From Serratia ficaria (GTDB lineage: Bacteria; Pseudomonadota; Gammaproteobacteria; Enterobacterales; Enterobacteriaceae): DNA of 64,000 nt. The stretch is taken from NCBI RefSeq assembly GCF_900187015.1, contig NZ_LT906479.1, positions 4,836,001 through 4,900,000 of the forward strand. Direction: 5' to 3'. Both the position numbers and the translations under genes were made by a program. The notes under the pieces are model-generated. The model was given only the letters and a program-made list of their open reading frames with translations, had not been told where the DNA came from and did not search any database. Shown piece after piece: positions 48,414 to 58,104 of this stretch. Position 1 is the stretch's first letter. The number at the start of each line of letters is the position of its first letter.

Positions 48414-49364
48414 TCACTCCCATTCCGTCCGCGGATTGAATGCGGCCTGGCCCGCCAGCTCGCGCCACAGGGCGCTGGTTTTTTCGTCCGGCTTCGGCGG
48501 CATCACCACCTTGAGAATGGCGTACAAATCGCCCGTCTCTTTCTTGCCGACCAGCCCCTTGCCCTTGGCCCGCAACCGCTTGCCGCTCTGGCTGCCGGGA
48601 GGAATGGTCAGCGCAATCTTGCCGCTCAGCGTCGGCACTTCGATGCTGGCGCCCAACGCCGCTTCCCACGGCGCCAGCGGCACCACGATATGCAGATTAT
48701 GGCCGTCGACCTCAAACAGCGGATGCGGCGCGATGCGGATAATCAGATACAGATCGCCGTTCCGGCCGCCGCCGACGCCGGCGACGCCCTGGCCCTTGAG
48801 GCGAATGCGTTCGCCATCGACCACGCCCGCCGGGATTTTCACATTCAGCGTCTTGCCCGCTTCGCTGACCTGGCGGCCCAGTTCGTCGTAAACCGGCAGT
48901 TGATAGGAGATCTCGCGGCTTTGGCCATGCAGCGTCTCTTCGAGGAACACCGGCACTTCCATCTCGAGGTCCTGGCCGCGGAAGCCATGCCCGCCGTGCG
49001 AAGAGGCGCGATGCCCCGCCGCGGAGCGGCCGCCGAACATGCTCTCGAAGAAGTCGGAGAAGTCCTGCCCGCCGTCGCCCTGCCAAGCGGCGCTTTGCTG
49101 ATAGCCGCCGCGATCGCCGTGCGCCTGGCGGCCAAAGTTCGGATCGTTGCGATGCAGCCGGATCTGATCGTACTCGGCGCGGCGCTCCTCGTCTTTCAGC
49201 ACCTCGTACGCTTCGGCAAGCTGCTTGAACTTGCTCTCGGCATCGTCTTCGGTGCTCACGTCGGGGTGGTACTTGCGCGCCAGCCGACGGTAGGCGGTTT
49301 TGATGGTTTTCAGATCGGCGGTGGGTTCGACGCCCATCGTCGCGTAATAATCTTTAAATTCCAT
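48414..49364 (-). CDS. cbpA: Curved DNA-binding protein CbpA, DnaJ homologue
   Basis: 316 residues (E. coli 306). The N-terminal J domain (1-70) has the essential HPD at residues 33-35 ([10 protein letters not shown]). A Gly/Ser-rich linker follows (about 75-125, [16 protein letters not shown]...). Then come two client-binding beta domains (about 126-316, [44 protein letters not shown]). It is a DnaK co-chaperone and nucleoid-associated DNA-binding protein. In E. coli cbpAM lie elsewhere; here they stand between ompR and greB. Confidence 0.94.
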   Translation of the reverse strand: MEFKDYYATMGVEPTADLKTIKTAYRRLARKYHPDVSTEDDAESKFKQLAEAYEVLKDEERRAEYDQIRLHRNDPNFGRQAHGDRGGYQQSAAWQGDGGQDFSDFFESMFGGRSAAGHRASSHGGHGFRGQDLEMEVPVFLEETLHGQSREISYQLPVYDELGRQVSEAGKTLNVKIPAGVVDGERIRLKGQGVAGVGGGRNGDLYLIIRIAPHPLFEVDGHNLHIVVPLAPWEAALGASIEVPTLSGKIALTIPPGSQSGKRLRAKGKGLVGKKETGDLYAILKVVMPPKPDEKTSALWRELAGQAAFNPRTEWE

Positions 49365-49594
49365 GCGGTAATACCTTCAATTTGATGGGTTGTGCGCCAA
49401 AATTTCTTGTCTCTCTCGCCAGATATCCTCCTTTCGTCACATTCCTTTTCCGCTATCGCTAAGCATACTCCCGATCGTTAAAAGCTGCGCAAACTGAATA
49501 AAAACCGTGCGGCAAGGCGCAGGCCCGCGCGCCATTTTTAAAGCCTTCTCCATTCACGTACACTGTGCCGGTGACCCAATAAAGATAAGCCACG

Positions 49595-50068
49595 ATGAGA
49601 ACTCAACTGATAACCCGCGAAGGGTACGACAAGCTCAAGCAGGAGCTGGATTACCTCTGGCGCGAAGAGCGCCCCGAGGTGACCAAGAAAGTGACCTGGG
49701 CCGCCAGCCTGGGCGACAGAAGCGAAAACGCCGACTACCAGTACAACAAGAAGCGGCTGCGCGAGATCGACCGCCGCGTGCGCTATCTGACCAAATGTCT
49801 GGAGCAGTTGAAGATCGTCGACTACTCCCCCCAGCAGGAAGGCAAGGTGTTCTTCGGCGCCTGGGTCGAGGTGGAAAACGACGACGGCGATATCAAACGT
49901 TTCCGCATCGTCGGCTATGACGAGATTTTTGGCCGGCGGGACTACATCTCCATCGATGCGCCGATGGCCCGGGCCCTGCTGAAAAAACAGGTGGGCGACA
50001 CCGCCACCGTCAACACCCCGCTGGGCGAGGCGCTGTGGTACGTCAACGCGATCGAATACCCGAAGTAA
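49595..50068 (+). CDS. greB: Transcript cleavage factor GreB
   Basis: 157 residues (E. coli 158). The N-terminal coiled coil (about 5-75) enters the RNA polymerase secondary channel; its tip carries the acidic pair in ASLGDRSENADYQYNKKRLREIDRR. The C-terminal FKBP-like domain (about 80-157) ends GEALWYVNAIEYPK. It rescues backtracked elongation complexes by stimulating cleavage of the RNA 3' end. ATG at 49595. It is followed by tex/yhgF as in E. coli. Confidence 0.97.
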   Translation: MRTQLITREGYDKLKQELDYLWREERPEVTKKVTWAASLGDRSENADYQYNKKRLREIDRRVRYLTKCLEQLKIVDYSPQQEGKVFFGAWVEVENDDGDIKRFRIVGYDEIFGRRDYISIDAPMARALLKKQVGDTATVNTPLGEALWYVNAIEYPK

Positions 50069-50170
50069 GATTCGGTTTTTTCCGAACGGCCGCTCCACTG
50101 GCATTTTCCGCGCGCAATCCGTATAACTGTCCCCTGTTTATTCACCGTTCCCAACACAGATACCAGACTT

Positions 50171-52501
50171 ATGAATGACCCACTGAGCCGCATTATCGCA
50201 ACAGAACTGCAGGCCCGGCCGGAGCAAGTTGACTCCGCCATCCGTCTGCTGGATGAAGGTAATACCGTGCCCTTTATTGCACGCTATCGTAAGGAAGTCA
50301 CCGGGGGCCTGGACGACACCCAACTGCGCCAGCTGGAAACCCGCCTGGGCTATCTGCGTGAACTCGAAGACCGCCGTCAGACCATCCTGAAATCGATCGA
50401 CGAACAGGGCAAGCTGACCGAGCCGCTGGCGGGGGCGATCAACGCCACGCTGAGCAAAACCGAGCTCGAAGATCTTTACCTGCCGTACAAACCGAAGCGC
50501 CGCACCCGCGGGCAGGCTGCCATCGAAGCCGGCCTGGAGCCGTTGGCGGATACCCTGTGGCAGGATCCTCAGCAGCAGCCGGAGCTGCTGGCCGAAAGCT
50601 ACGTTAACGCCGATAACGGCGTGGCGGACGTGAAAGCCGCCCTCGACGGCGCGCGCTATATCCTGATGGAACGCTTTGCCGAAGACGCCGCCCTGCTGGC
50701 CAAGGTGCGCAACTACCTGTGGAAAAACGCCCATCTGGTGTCCAAGGTGGTGGAAGGCAAAGAACAGGAAGGCGCCAAATTCCGCGACTATTTCGATCAT
50801 CACGAACCTATCGCCCAGGTGCCTTCGCACCGCGCGCTGGCGATGTTCCGCGGCCGCAACGAGGGCGTACTGCAGCTGGCGCTGAATGCCGATCCGCAGT
50901 TTGAAGAAGCGCCGCGCGAAAGCCAGGCGGAACAGATCATCATCAACCACCTCGACCTGCGCCTGAACAACGCCCCGGCCGACGCCTGGCGCAAAGCGGT
51001 GGTCAACTGGACCTGGCGCATCAAGGTGCTGCTGCACCTGGAAACCGAGCTGATGGGCACGGTGCGCGAGCGCGCGGAAGACGAAGCGATCAACGTCTTC
51101 GCCCGCAACATGCAGGATCTGCTGATGGCCGCGCCGGCCGGCATGCGCGCCACCATGGGCCTGGACCCGGGCCTGCGCACCGGGGTGAAGGTCGCCGTGG
51201 TGGACGCCACCGGCAAGCTGGTGGCTACCGACACCGTCTACCCGCATACCGGCCAGGCGGCCAAAGCCGCCGCCATCGTCGCGGCGCTGTGCATCAAACA
51301 TCAGGTAGAGCTGGTCGCCATCGGCAACGGCACCGCCTCACGCGAGACCGAGCGTTTCTACCTCGATCTGCAAAAACAGTTCAGCGAGGTCAAGGCGCAG
51401 AAAGTGATCGTCAGCGAAGCGGGCGCCTCGGTGTATTCCGCCTCCGAACTGGCGGCGCTGGAATTCCCCAATCTCGACGTCTCGCTGCGCGGCGCGGTAT
51501 CCATCGCCCGCCGCCTGCAGGATCCGCTGGCTGAGCTGGTGAAGATCGAGCCGAAATCCATCGGCGTCGGCCAATATCAGCACGACGTCAGCCAAAGCCA
51601 GCTGGCCAAGAAGCTGGATTCGGTGGTGGAAGACTGCGTGAACGCCGTCGGCGTCGATCTGAATACCGCCTCGGTGCCGCTGCTGACCCGCGTGGCCGGC
51701 CTGACGCGCATGATGGCGCAGAACATCGTCAACTGGCGCGATGAAAACGGCCGCTTCAGCAACCGCGAGCAGCTGCTGAAAGTCAGCCGCCTGGGGCCGA
51801 AAGCCTTCGAACAGTGCGCCGGCTTCCTGCGCATCAACCACGGCGACAACCCGCTGGACGCCTCCACCGTTCACCCGGAAACCTATCCGGTGGTGGAACG
51901 CATTCTGGCCGCCACCCAGCAGGCGCTGCAGGATTTAATGGGCAATTCGGCGGCGGTGCGCAGCCTGAAGGCCAGCGATTTTATCGACGAAAAGTTCGGT
52001 ATGCCGACGGTCACCGACATCCTGAAAGAGCTGGAGAAACCGGGCCGCGATCCGCGCCCGGAATTCAAGACCGCCACCTTTGCCGAAGGCGTTGAAACGC
52101 TTAACGATCTGCAGCCGGGGATGATCCTGGAGGGGTCGGTCACCAACGTCACCAACTTCGGCGCCTTTGTGGATATCGGCGTGCATCAGGACGGCCTGGT
52201 GCACATTTCTTCGCTGGCGGACAAGTTTGTCGAAGATCCGCACAGCGTGGTGAAAGCCGGCGACATCGTCAAAGTGAAGGTGATGGAAGTCGACCTGCAG
52301 CGTAAGCGCATCGCGCTGAGCATGCGTCTGGATGAGCAGCCGGGCGAAGGCTCGCCGCGCCGCGGCGGCAACGCATCGGCGCCGGCGCGCGATAACGCCA
52401 ACCGGTCGCCGGCCAACAAGGCCAAGCCGCGCGCCAGCGCGCCGGCCGGCAACAGCGCCATGGGCGACGCTCTGGCGGCGGCGTTCGGTAAAAAACGCTA
52501 A
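50171..52501 (+). CDS. yhgF: Tex-family RNA-binding protein YhgF
   Basis: 776 residues (E. coli YhgF 773). Tex proteins are conserved nucleic-acid-binding factors tied to transcription and toxin expression. Order: N-terminal helical Tex domain (about 1-200), a YqgF/RNase H-like domain (about 325-460: [18 protein letters not shown]), helix-hairpin-helix repeats (about 490-560: [24 protein letters not shown]), and an S1 RNA-binding domain (about 645-720: [31 protein letters not shown]). The basic, Ala/Arg/Pro-rich tail is low complexity. The feo genes follow. Confidence 0.95.
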   Translation: MNDPLSRIIATELQARPEQVDSAIRLLDEGNTVPFIARYRKEVTGGLDDTQLRQLETRLGYLRELEDRRQTILKSIDEQGKLTEPLAGAINATLSKTELEDLYLPYKPKRRTRGQAAIEAGLEPLADTLWQDPQQQPELLAESYVNADNGVADVKAALDGARYILMERFAEDAALLAKVRNYLWKNAHLVSKVVEGKEQEGAKFRDYFDHHEPIAQVPSHRALAMFRGRNEGVLQLALNADPQFEEAPRESQAEQIIINHLDLRLNNAPADAWRKAVVNWTWRIKVLLHLETELMGTVRERAEDEAINVFARNMQDLLMAAPAGMRATMGLDPGLRTGVKVAVVDATGKLVATDTVYPHTGQAAKAAAIVAALCIKHQVELVAIGNGTASRETERFYLDLQKQFSEVKAQKVIVSEAGASVYSASELAALEFPNLDVSLRGAVSIARRLQDPLAELVKIEPKSIGVGQYQHDVSQSQLAKKLDSVVEDCVNAVGVDLNTASVPLLTRVAGLTRMMAQNIVNWRDENGRFSNREQLLKVSRLGPKAFEQCAGFLRINHGDNPLDASTVHPETYPVVERILAATQQALQDLMGNSAAVRSLKASDFIDEKFGMPTVTDILKELEKPGRDPRPEFKTATFAEGVETLNDLQPGMILEGSVTNVTNFGAFVDIGVHQDGLVHISSLADKFVEDPHSVVKAGDIVKVKVMEVDLQRKRIALSMRLDEQPGEGSPRRGGNASAPARDNANRSPANKAKPRASAPAGNSAMGDALAAAFGKKR

Positions 52502-52512
52502 CCGGGTTATTC

Positions 52513-52563
52513 AGGGCGGAGCCTGCTCCGCCCTTGCCGGATAATTATCCGGCGGCTTTTTTT
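52513..52563 (+). terminator. Double hairpin terminator after yhgF
   Basis: A 10-bp GC stem (AGGGCGGAGC with its complement, 52513-52534) is followed at once by the perfect palindrome GCCGGATAATTATCCGGC (52536-52553) and then GGC and seven T. The second hairpin with the T-run is the likely terminator. Confidence 0.8.
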
Positions 52564-53109
52564 GACCCATCTCAATAAACCGGCATTTTTTTATTACCGC
52601 GCTCGGGGCGATAAACCTCTCCTGTTGCCAACCGATAAACACTTCGCGCCAGCCACTTATTAACACCGCCATTAACACGCCATTTTCATCTGGTGATTTA
52701 TGGGCGAAACACAAATGGTTACCGCTCGCATTCAAAGAGTGGAATGTTATTGAATTGCCCTTGGCGCTGATAAAAAAGCGATGAAACTGTCGCCGGCGTT
52801 TTCAAATGGGAAAAATTAATTACAATCACGTAACTGATTTAACTCGCCATTCTCATTTGTAGCGCGCCAGCGCCGGTGGTAAAACGGTGCTCAACAAGAC
52901 AACGCCACGCCCACATGTGATTGTCATAATAATTGGTTACCAATACCCTTACTTTTTATATTGAATGCGATAATGATTCTCACTACTATTGCCTTCTTTA
53001 TTTACCGCATAACCTTAATAGATGAATGACGCCGCGGGCCCAGCGCGCTCACCGGCCACGCTCAATAATCATCAGCCCGACTCTCATCGGCTCCCGGAAG
53101 GTTAACAAT
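52564..53109 (+). promoter_or_regulatory. feoABC upstream region with promoter and Fur box
   Basis: About 550 bp without a credible gene, AT-rich compared with its neighbours. TTGGTT (52934-52939) and TATATT (52958-52963), 18 bp apart, look like the promoter, starting near 52970. A Fur-box-like 19-mer begins GATAATGATTCTCACTA at 52970-52988 (14 of 19 against the consensus) and would cover the start site, so iron repression is likely. A poor FNR-like site (TTAAT-TACA-ATCAC, 52816-52829) lies far upstream. The leader is about 140 nt. Confidence 0.6.
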
Positions 53110-53334
53110 ATGCATCTTCTGCCTAAACACGCTTATAAGATTGCCGGCTTCTCCAGCGAAATTGGCCCGGCCTATCGCCAGAAACTGTTATCGCTCGGCA
53201 TGCTGCCCGGCTCCTCATTCGAGGTGGTGCGCGTCGCCCCGCTCGGCGACCCGATAGAAATAAAAACTCGCCGCGTCAGCCTGGTGCTGCGCCGGAAAGA
53301 TCTGGCCCTGCTGCTGCTCGACGGCCAGGCCTGA
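53110..53334 (+). CDS. feoA: Ferrous iron transport protein A
   Basis: A 74-residue SH3-like cytoplasmic protein (E. coli FeoA 75) needed for FeoB-mediated Fe2+ uptake. [49 protein letters not shown] is the family core. It starts at the ATG at 53110 ([11 protein letters not shown]), eight bases after AAGG; the open frame upstream to 53026 is not conserved. First gene of feoABC. Confidence 0.95.
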   Translation: MHLLPKHAYKIAGFSSEIGPAYRQKLLSLGMLPGSSFEVVRVAPLGDPIEIKTRRVSLVLRRKDLALLLLDGQA

Positions 53335-53400
53335 GCCCGACCCTTTGCCGGCGCACCGCTGCGTCGGCGCTGTTTCCATTGACTACTATCACGTGGGATT

Positions 53401-55716
53401 ATGAAAAAACTCACCATCGGCTTAATAGGCAATCCGAACTCCGGCAAAACCACGCTGTTCAACCAGCTGACCGGGGCGCGCCAACGGGTCGGCAACTGGG
53501 CGGGCGTCACGGTGGAGCGCAAGGAAGGCCACTTCACCACGCCGCAGTCTGAGGTGCGGCTGGTCGATCTGCCGGGCACCTATTCCCTGACCACCATCTC
53601 GGAGCAAACCTCGCTCGACGAACAGATCGCCTGCCACTACATCCTCAGCGGCGACGCCGATCTGCTGATCAACGTGGTCGACGCCGCCAACCTGGAGCGC
53701 AATCTTTATCTGACGCTGCAGCTGCTGGAGCTGGGCATTCCCTGCATCGTCGCGCTGAACATGCTGGATATCGCCAGGAGCCAGCGCATCGAGATCGACA
53801 TCGCCGCGCTGTCGGCGCGCCTCGGCTGCCCGGTGGTGCCGATGGTTTCCACCAAGGCCGACGGCATCGGCGTGCTGAAGCAGATGATCGACAACCACGG
53901 TTTCAATGAGCTGAAGGCGCTGGTGAACTACCCGCCGCTGCTGCTGGAAGAGGTCGCCACGCTGAGCGACGCCATGCCGCAGCGCCTGCCGACGAAGCAA
54001 CGCCGCTGGCTGGCGCTGCAGATGCTGGAGGGCGATATCTACAGCCACAGCCTGGCCGGCCCCGCCACCGCGCTGCTGCCGGCGGCCCGGCAGGCGCTGC
54101 AACGGCAGCGGCAGGAAGATCCGGCGCTGGTGATCGCCGATGCGCGTTATCAGTCGATCGCCCTCCTGTGCGACGCCGTCAGCAACTCGCAGCAGGCGCT
54201 GCCGAACCGCCTGACCGAACTGCTGGATAAGGTGATCCTCAATCGCTGGCTGGGGGTGCCGATCTTTTTGCTGGTGATGTACCTGATGTTCCTGCTGGCG
54301 ATCAACATCGGCGGCGCGCTGCAGCCGATCTTCGACATCGGCTCGGCGGCGATATTCATTCAGGGCATTCAGTGGCTGGGCTATACCTTGCATTTCCCCG
54401 AATGGCTGACCATCTTCCTGGCGCAGGGGGTCGGCGGCGGCATCAACACCGTGCTGCCGCTGGTGCCGCAGATCGGCATGATGTATTTGTTCCTGTCGTT
54501 TCTGGAAGACTCGGGCTATATGGCGCGCGCGGCGTTCGTCATGGACCGGCTGATGCAGGCGCTCGGCCTGCCGGGCAAATCCTTCGTGCCCCTGATTGTC
54601 GGCTTCGGCTGCAACGTGCCGTCGATCATGGGCGCCCGCACCCTGGATGCCCAGCGCGAGCGGCTGATCACCATCATGATGGCGCCCTTCATGTCGTGCG
54701 GCGCTCGCCTGGCGATCTTCGCGGTCTTCGCCGCCGCCTTCTTCGGCCAGGACGGCGCGGGCGTGGTGTTCTCGCTGTACATGCTCGGCATCGTGGTGGC
54801 GATCCTCACCGGCCTGGTGCTGAAATACACCATTATGCGCGGCGAAGCCTCGCCGTTCGTCATGGAGCTGCCGGTCTACCACGTGCCGCACCTGAAAAGC
54901 CTGCTGCTGCAAACCTGGCAGCGGCTGAAAGGCTTCGTGCTGCGCGCCGGCAAGGTGATCGTGATCGCCAGCATCTTCATCGGCGGCCTGAACAGCTTCT
55001 CGTTCAGCGGCCAGCCGGTCGACAACATCAACGACTCCGCGCTGGCCTCGGTCTCGAAGGTGCTGACCCCGCTGCTGCAGCCGATGGGCGTGCACGGCGA
55101 TAACTGGCAGGCCACCGTCGGCCTGGTGACCGGCGCCATGGCCAAAGAGGTGGTGGTCGGCACCCTGAACACCCTGTACACCGCAGAACAGATCAACAAT
55201 CAGCCGTTCGACGCCGCCGGCTTTAACCTGCTGGGCCAGCTGGGCGGCGCGCTGCATGACACCTGGCAGGGGCTGAAAGACACCTTCAGCCTGAGCGTGC
55301 TCTCCAACCCGATCGAGGCCAGCAAGGGCGACGGCGAAATGGGCGCCAGCTCCATGGGCGTGATGAGCAGCAAATTCGGCTCCGGGATCTCCGCCTACAG
55401 CTACCTGATTTTTGTGCTGCTGTATGTGCCCTGCGTCTCGGTGATGGGCGCCATCGCCCGTGAGTCGAGCCGCGGCTGGATGACCTTCTCCATTCTCTGG
55501 GGGCTGAACATCGCCTATTCGCTGGCGACGCTGTTCTACCAGACGGCCACCTTCAGCCAACACCCGCGGTACAGCCTGGCGGCGATCCTGACGGTGGTGC
55601 TGATCAACCTGCTGATCCTGTTCGGCCTGCGCCGGGCGCGCAGCCGGGTGAGAGTGCGGCTGGGCAACGCCACGCCGGCCGCCTGCTGCCAGGGCCCGCA
55701 AGGAAGCTGCCACTGA
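53401..55716 (+). CDS. feoB: Ferrous iron transporter FeoB
   Basis: 771 residues (E. coli FeoB 773). The N-terminal G domain (1-165) has G1 GNPNSGKTT (residues 10-18), G3 DLPG (56-59) and G4 region NMLD near residue 120. The GDI-like helical domain lies at about 170-270. The membrane part (about 280-760) has two Gate motifs, the first near GFGCNVPSIMGARTLD with its conserved Cys and the second near KEVVVGTLNTLYT. The C-terminus has a Cys cluster (AACCQGPQGSCH). It imports Fe2+ across the inner membrane under anaerobic or acidic conditions. The stop overlaps feoC by one base. Confidence 0.97.
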   Translation: MKKLTIGLIGNPNSGKTTLFNQLTGARQRVGNWAGVTVERKEGHFTTPQSEVRLVDLPGTYSLTTISEQTSLDEQIACHYILSGDADLLINVVDAANLERNLYLTLQLLELGIPCIVALNMLDIARSQRIEIDIAALSARLGCPVVPMVSTKADGIGVLKQMIDNHGFNELKALVNYPPLLLEEVATLSDAMPQRLPTKQRRWLALQMLEGDIYSHSLAGPATALLPAARQALQRQRQEDPALVIADARYQSIALLCDAVSNSQQALPNRLTELLDKVILNRWLGVPIFLLVMYLMFLLAINIGGALQPIFDIGSAAIFIQGIQWLGYTLHFPEWLTIFLAQGVGGGINTVLPLVPQIGMMYLFLSFLEDSGYMARAAFVMDRLMQALGLPGKSFVPLIVGFGCNVPSIMGARTLDAQRERLITIMMAPFMSCGARLAIFAVFAAAFFGQDGAGVVFSLYMLGIVVAILTGLVLKYTIMRGEASPFVMELPVYHVPHLKSLLLQTWQRLKGFVLRAGKVIVIASIFIGGLNSFSFSGQPVDNINDSALASVSKVLTPLLQPMGVHGDNWQATVGLVTGAMAKEVVVGTLNTLYTAEQINNQPFDAAGFNLLGQLGGALHDTWQGLKDTFSLSVLSNPIEASKGDGEMGASSMGVMSSKFGSGISAYSYLIFVLLYVPCVSVMGAIARESSRGWMTFSILWGLNIAYSLATLFYQTATFSQHPRYSLAAILTVVLINLLILFGLRRARSRVRVRLGNATPAACCQGPQGSCH

Positions 55717-55955
55717 TGGCCGGCCTGCTGCAGGTGCGCGACGCGCTGGCGCTGCACGGCAGCGCGCAGCCGCAGCAGCTCAGCCGCCTGCTGGCGACGC
55801 CTCTGCCGCTGGTGCAGGCGATGCTGGAGCGTTTAACGGCGATGGGAAAAGTGGAGCGTATCGAACAGGAGGACGGCGCCTGCCTGAGCGGCAGTTGCAA
55901 AAGCTGCCCGCAGGGCCGGGGATGCGGTACGGTAACCTATCGGCTGAAAGCCTGA
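55716..55955 (+). CDS. feoC: FeoC, Fe-S winged-helix partner of FeoB
   Basis: A 79-residue winged-helix protein (E. coli FeoC 78). The DNA/protein-binding fold covers LLQVRDALALHGSAQPQQLSRLL and PLVQAMLERLTAMGKVERIEQ. The wing contains the cysteine cluster CLSGSCKSCPQGRGC that binds an oxygen-sensitive iron-sulfur cluster. FeoC protects FeoB from FtsH proteolysis when oxygen is low. The ATG shares one base with the feoB stop (TGATG). Confidence 0.93.
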   Translation: MAGLLQVRDALALHGSAQPQQLSRLLATPLPLVQAMLERLTAMGKVERIEQEDGACLSGSCKSCPQGRGCGTVTYRLKA

Positions 55956-55959
55956 AATC

Positions 55960-55985
55960 AGGGGCGCTGCGCGTTGAGCGCCCCT
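55960..55985. terminator. Hairpin between feoC and the yahO-like gene
   Basis: A perfect 9-bp stem AGGGGCGCT/AGCGCCCCT with an 8-base loop sits just after feoC. There is no T-run, so termination is uncertain. Confidence 0.5.
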
Positions 55986-55998
55986 CGCCAATCAATAA

Positions 55999-56283
55999 TT
56001 ATTGCTTGTCTTTGTACACTTCGGCGATGGCGCTGAACTTGCCGTGCTCACGGCCGGCCAGGATCACGTAGTATTGCCCGCCCTTTTCATCCGCCAGCTT
56101 GGACAGCTCTTCTTTGGCGTCCATCGGCGACGTGGTTTCCGCGGTCGTGGTGACCGTGCCGATTTTCTCGTATTTACCCGGATTCTTATCCAGATCTTCC
56201 TTGGTCAGCAGAGTTGCCGCCATGGAACTGAAAGACAAGGTACCCACCACCAACGCTGCAACTATCATCTTCAATGATTTCAT
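55999..56283 (-). CDS. YahO-like periplasmic protein (DUF1471)
   Basis: A 94-residue secreted protein. Signal peptide at residues 1-22 (MKSLKMIVAALVVGTLSFSSMA, cleavage after SMA). The mature part is a DUF1471/YhcN-type domain most like E. coli YahO: LTKEDLDKN..YEKIGTV, DAKEELSKLADEKGGQYYV and IAEVYKDKQ. The YhcN/BhsA/YahO group is induced by acid, oxidative or other stress; the exact role is unknown. The ATG at 56283 follows GAGAGG by seven bases. It is not found at this locus in E. coli, where bioH lies near feoC. Confidence 0.85.
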   Translation of the reverse strand: MKSLKMIVAALVVGTLSFSSMAATLLTKEDLDKNPGKYEKIGTVTTTAETTSPMDAKEELSKLADEKGGQYYVILAGREHGKFSAIAEVYKDKQ

Positions 56284-56364
56284 GACTCTACCTCTCAATG
56301 GATAATTTATACGTTATGAAAGCCGTCAAGAATAATGCGCGCTAAAGCAGGCTGCCGTGACATC

Positions 56365-56530
56365 CTCAGGTCTCGTTGCTTTCCCTGACGAGACCCCTTG
56401 CCCAGAGACGAAACGCCAAAGTGAAAAAAGCGCACGCGGCTTTTTCACTTTGCAGCCAACGCATTGACTCACTAAGTATCGAACAGCTTTGTCTTTTATC
56501 CACCCGGGGGGCGCTTTTTTTAGCGCCCTA
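56365..56530 (+). other. Hairpin-rich segment upstream of yahO-like / downstream of bioH
   Basis: The 268-bp gap between the two minus-strand genes holds three successive hairpins: GGTCTCGT/ACGAGACC (56369-56395), a 14-bp stem with one bulge, CAAAGTGAAAAA..GC pairing with GCTTTTTCACTTTG (56417-56452), and GGGCGCT/AGCGCCC with a six-T loop (56509-56528). The middle one is strong enough to be a terminator or an RNA domain. A small RNA is possible; no promoter is clear. Confidence 0.45.
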
Positions 56531-56551
56531 TCGTGCTTTTCTCATCAATAT

Positions 56552-57322
56552 TCAATGCGCTGTGATGAACGTTTCGATAATCGACGCAAACGCGTCAGGG
56601 TGAGAAATGAAAGGCGCATGGGCGGCTTTGGCGAGGATTTCTGCGGTTGAACGCGGCCAGGCGGCGTCGAGCAGCCCGGCGACCTTGCGCGGCACCAGCC
56701 CGTCCAGATAGCCGTAAACGCGCAACAGCGGCAGGTTCAGATCCGCCATCGGCCGGCGCAGATCGGCGGTGCGCAAGATCTCCAGGCCGCCGTTCAATAC
56801 CTCGACCGTCGGCGTGGGCTGGTTGAGCACCACCGCTTTCAGCTGGCGGGCATCCTGACGGGCGCTTTCGGTGCCCAGCGTCTGCAGGGCCAAAAAGCGC
56901 TCGACGGTGCGCTGGAAATCCTGACTCAGCTGATGCTGAAAGCCGCTCAACACCTCAGGGCGGATCCCCGGCCAGTCGTCGCGGGCGGCAAAGCACGGTG
57001 AAGAGGCGACGGTGATTAACCCGCTCGCCCGCTGCGGCCGCGTCAGCGCAATCTGGCTGGCCACCAGCCCGCCGAGCGACCAGCCAAGCCACCAGGCCTG
57101 CGGCGGCGCGGCGGCGAGCACCGTCTCCGCCATCTGTTCGAGCGACATGGCGCCAAACCCCTGGCTGCGCCCATAGCCCGGCAGATCGACCAGGTGCAGG
57201 CGAAAATGCGGCGTCAGCCGCTCCAGCATGCAACCCCACACTTCGGCATTCAAACCCCAGCCGTGCAGCAGCACAAGATCGCGCTCGCCTTCACCCACTG
57301 TTTGCCAGTACAACGCTGTCAT
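56552..57322 (-). CDS. bioH: Pimeloyl-ACP methyl ester carboxylesterase BioH
   Basis: A 256-residue alpha/beta-hydrolase, the same length as E. coli BioH. It cleaves the methyl ester of pimeloyl-ACP and so ends the synthesis of the biotin pimelate moiety. The catalytic triad is complete and in the E. coli positions: Ser82 in GWSLGG, Asp207 in YLDGLVP and His235 in [18 protein letters not shown] forms the oxyanion region. Divergent from gntX, as in E. coli; the gap is only 40 bp, so the promoters overlap. Confidence 0.96.
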   Translation of the reverse strand: MTALYWQTVGEGERDLVLLHGWGLNAEVWGCMLERLTPHFRLHLVDLPGYGRSQGFGAMSLEQMAETVLAAAPPQAWWLGWSLGGLVASQIALTRPQRASGLITVASSPCFAARDDWPGIRPEVLSGFQHQLSQDFQRTVERFLALQTLGTESARQDARQLKAVVLNQPTPTVEVLNGGLEILRTADLRRPMADLNLPLLRVYGYLDGLVPRKVAGLLDAAWPRSTAEILAKAAHAPFISHPDAFASIIETFITAH

Positions 57323-57362
57323 CGGTTAATGTCCTTTGAAATTCATCCGTTACCGAGCCCCT

Positions 57363-58046
57363 ATGCTAGCAATCCGCAGCCGCTGTTGGCTATGCCGACA
57401 ACCCTTAGTGTTTATCCGCCACGGCATCTGCAGCTGCTGCCTGCGCCATTTGCCGGCCAGACCCCGCTGCTGCCCGCGCTGCGGTCTGCCCGCCGGCAGC
57501 ACCCTGCTGCCCTGCGGCCGCTGCCTGCAACGGCCGCCGCTCTGGCAACGCCTGGTGTCCGCCGGCGACTATATTGCCCCGCTCAGCCAGCTGGTGAAAA
57601 GGTTCAAATTCCAGCAGGCGCCCGAACTGGCGCCGACGCTGGCGCGCCTGATCCTGCTGAGCTGGCTGCAGGCGCGCAGAGAGCAGTATCTGAACAGACC
57701 CGACCTGATTTTAGCGGTACCCTTACAGGCTAAACGCTGCTGGCGGCGCGGCTATAATCAGAGCGATCTGTTGGCCAGGCCGCTGGCGCGCTGGCTGGGC
57801 TGCGCCTACCGCCCGGCGGCGCTGCGGCGGGTGCGCAAAACCGCCCTGCAGCAGCGGCTGAGCGCCGGCGCGCGGCGGCGCAATCTGCGCAATGCGTTTG
57901 CCTGTGACGAAGCCGTCGCCGGCCGACATATCGCGCTGCTGGATGATGTGGTGACGACCGGCAGCACCGTGGCGGAAATCGCTGCGCTGTTGCATCGGCA
58001 AGGCGCCGCGTCGCTGCAGATATGGTGCGTCTGCCGCACGTTGTAG
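57363..58046 (+). CDS. gntX: GntX, ComF-family phosphoribosyltransferase-like protein
   Basis: 227 residues, as in E. coli GntX. The N-terminal zinc-finger-like part has paired cysteines (CWLCRQPL, CSCCLRHL, CCPRCGLPAG, PCGRC). The C-terminal PRPP-binding motif is IALLDDVVTTGSTVAEIA near residues 190-207. The homologue ComF is needed for DNA uptake in Bacillus and Haemophilus, which makes the hofMNOPQ set in this window notable. The true role in enterics is unknown. Start at the ATG at 57363; an in-frame start at 57336 would add nine unconserved residues. Confidence 0.93.
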   Translation: MLAIRSRCWLCRQPLVFIRHGICSCCLRHLPARPRCCPRCGLPAGSTLLPCGRCLQRPPLWQRLVSAGDYIAPLSQLVKRFKFQQAPELAPTLARLILLSWLQARREQYLNRPDLILAVPLQAKRCWRRGYNQSDLLARPLARWLGCAYRPAALRRVRKTALQQRLSAGARRRNLRNAFACDEAVAGRHIALLDDVVTTGSTVAEIAALLHRQGAASLQIWCVCRTL

Positions 58047-58104
58047 TGCCACGGCAATGGGCGTATTATAACCGACTATAGAAGTCAATTATTGAGCTAA
58101 TGCT

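Noticed and set aside
52511..52735. 74-codon minus-strand ORF after yhgF
   Set aside because: It includes the terminator hairpins and shows no family similarity; probably chance.
53422..55713. Open frame of 763 codons opposite feoB
   Set aside because: Same shadow effect; Gln/His/Arg-rich and no start signal, while feoB is clearly coding.
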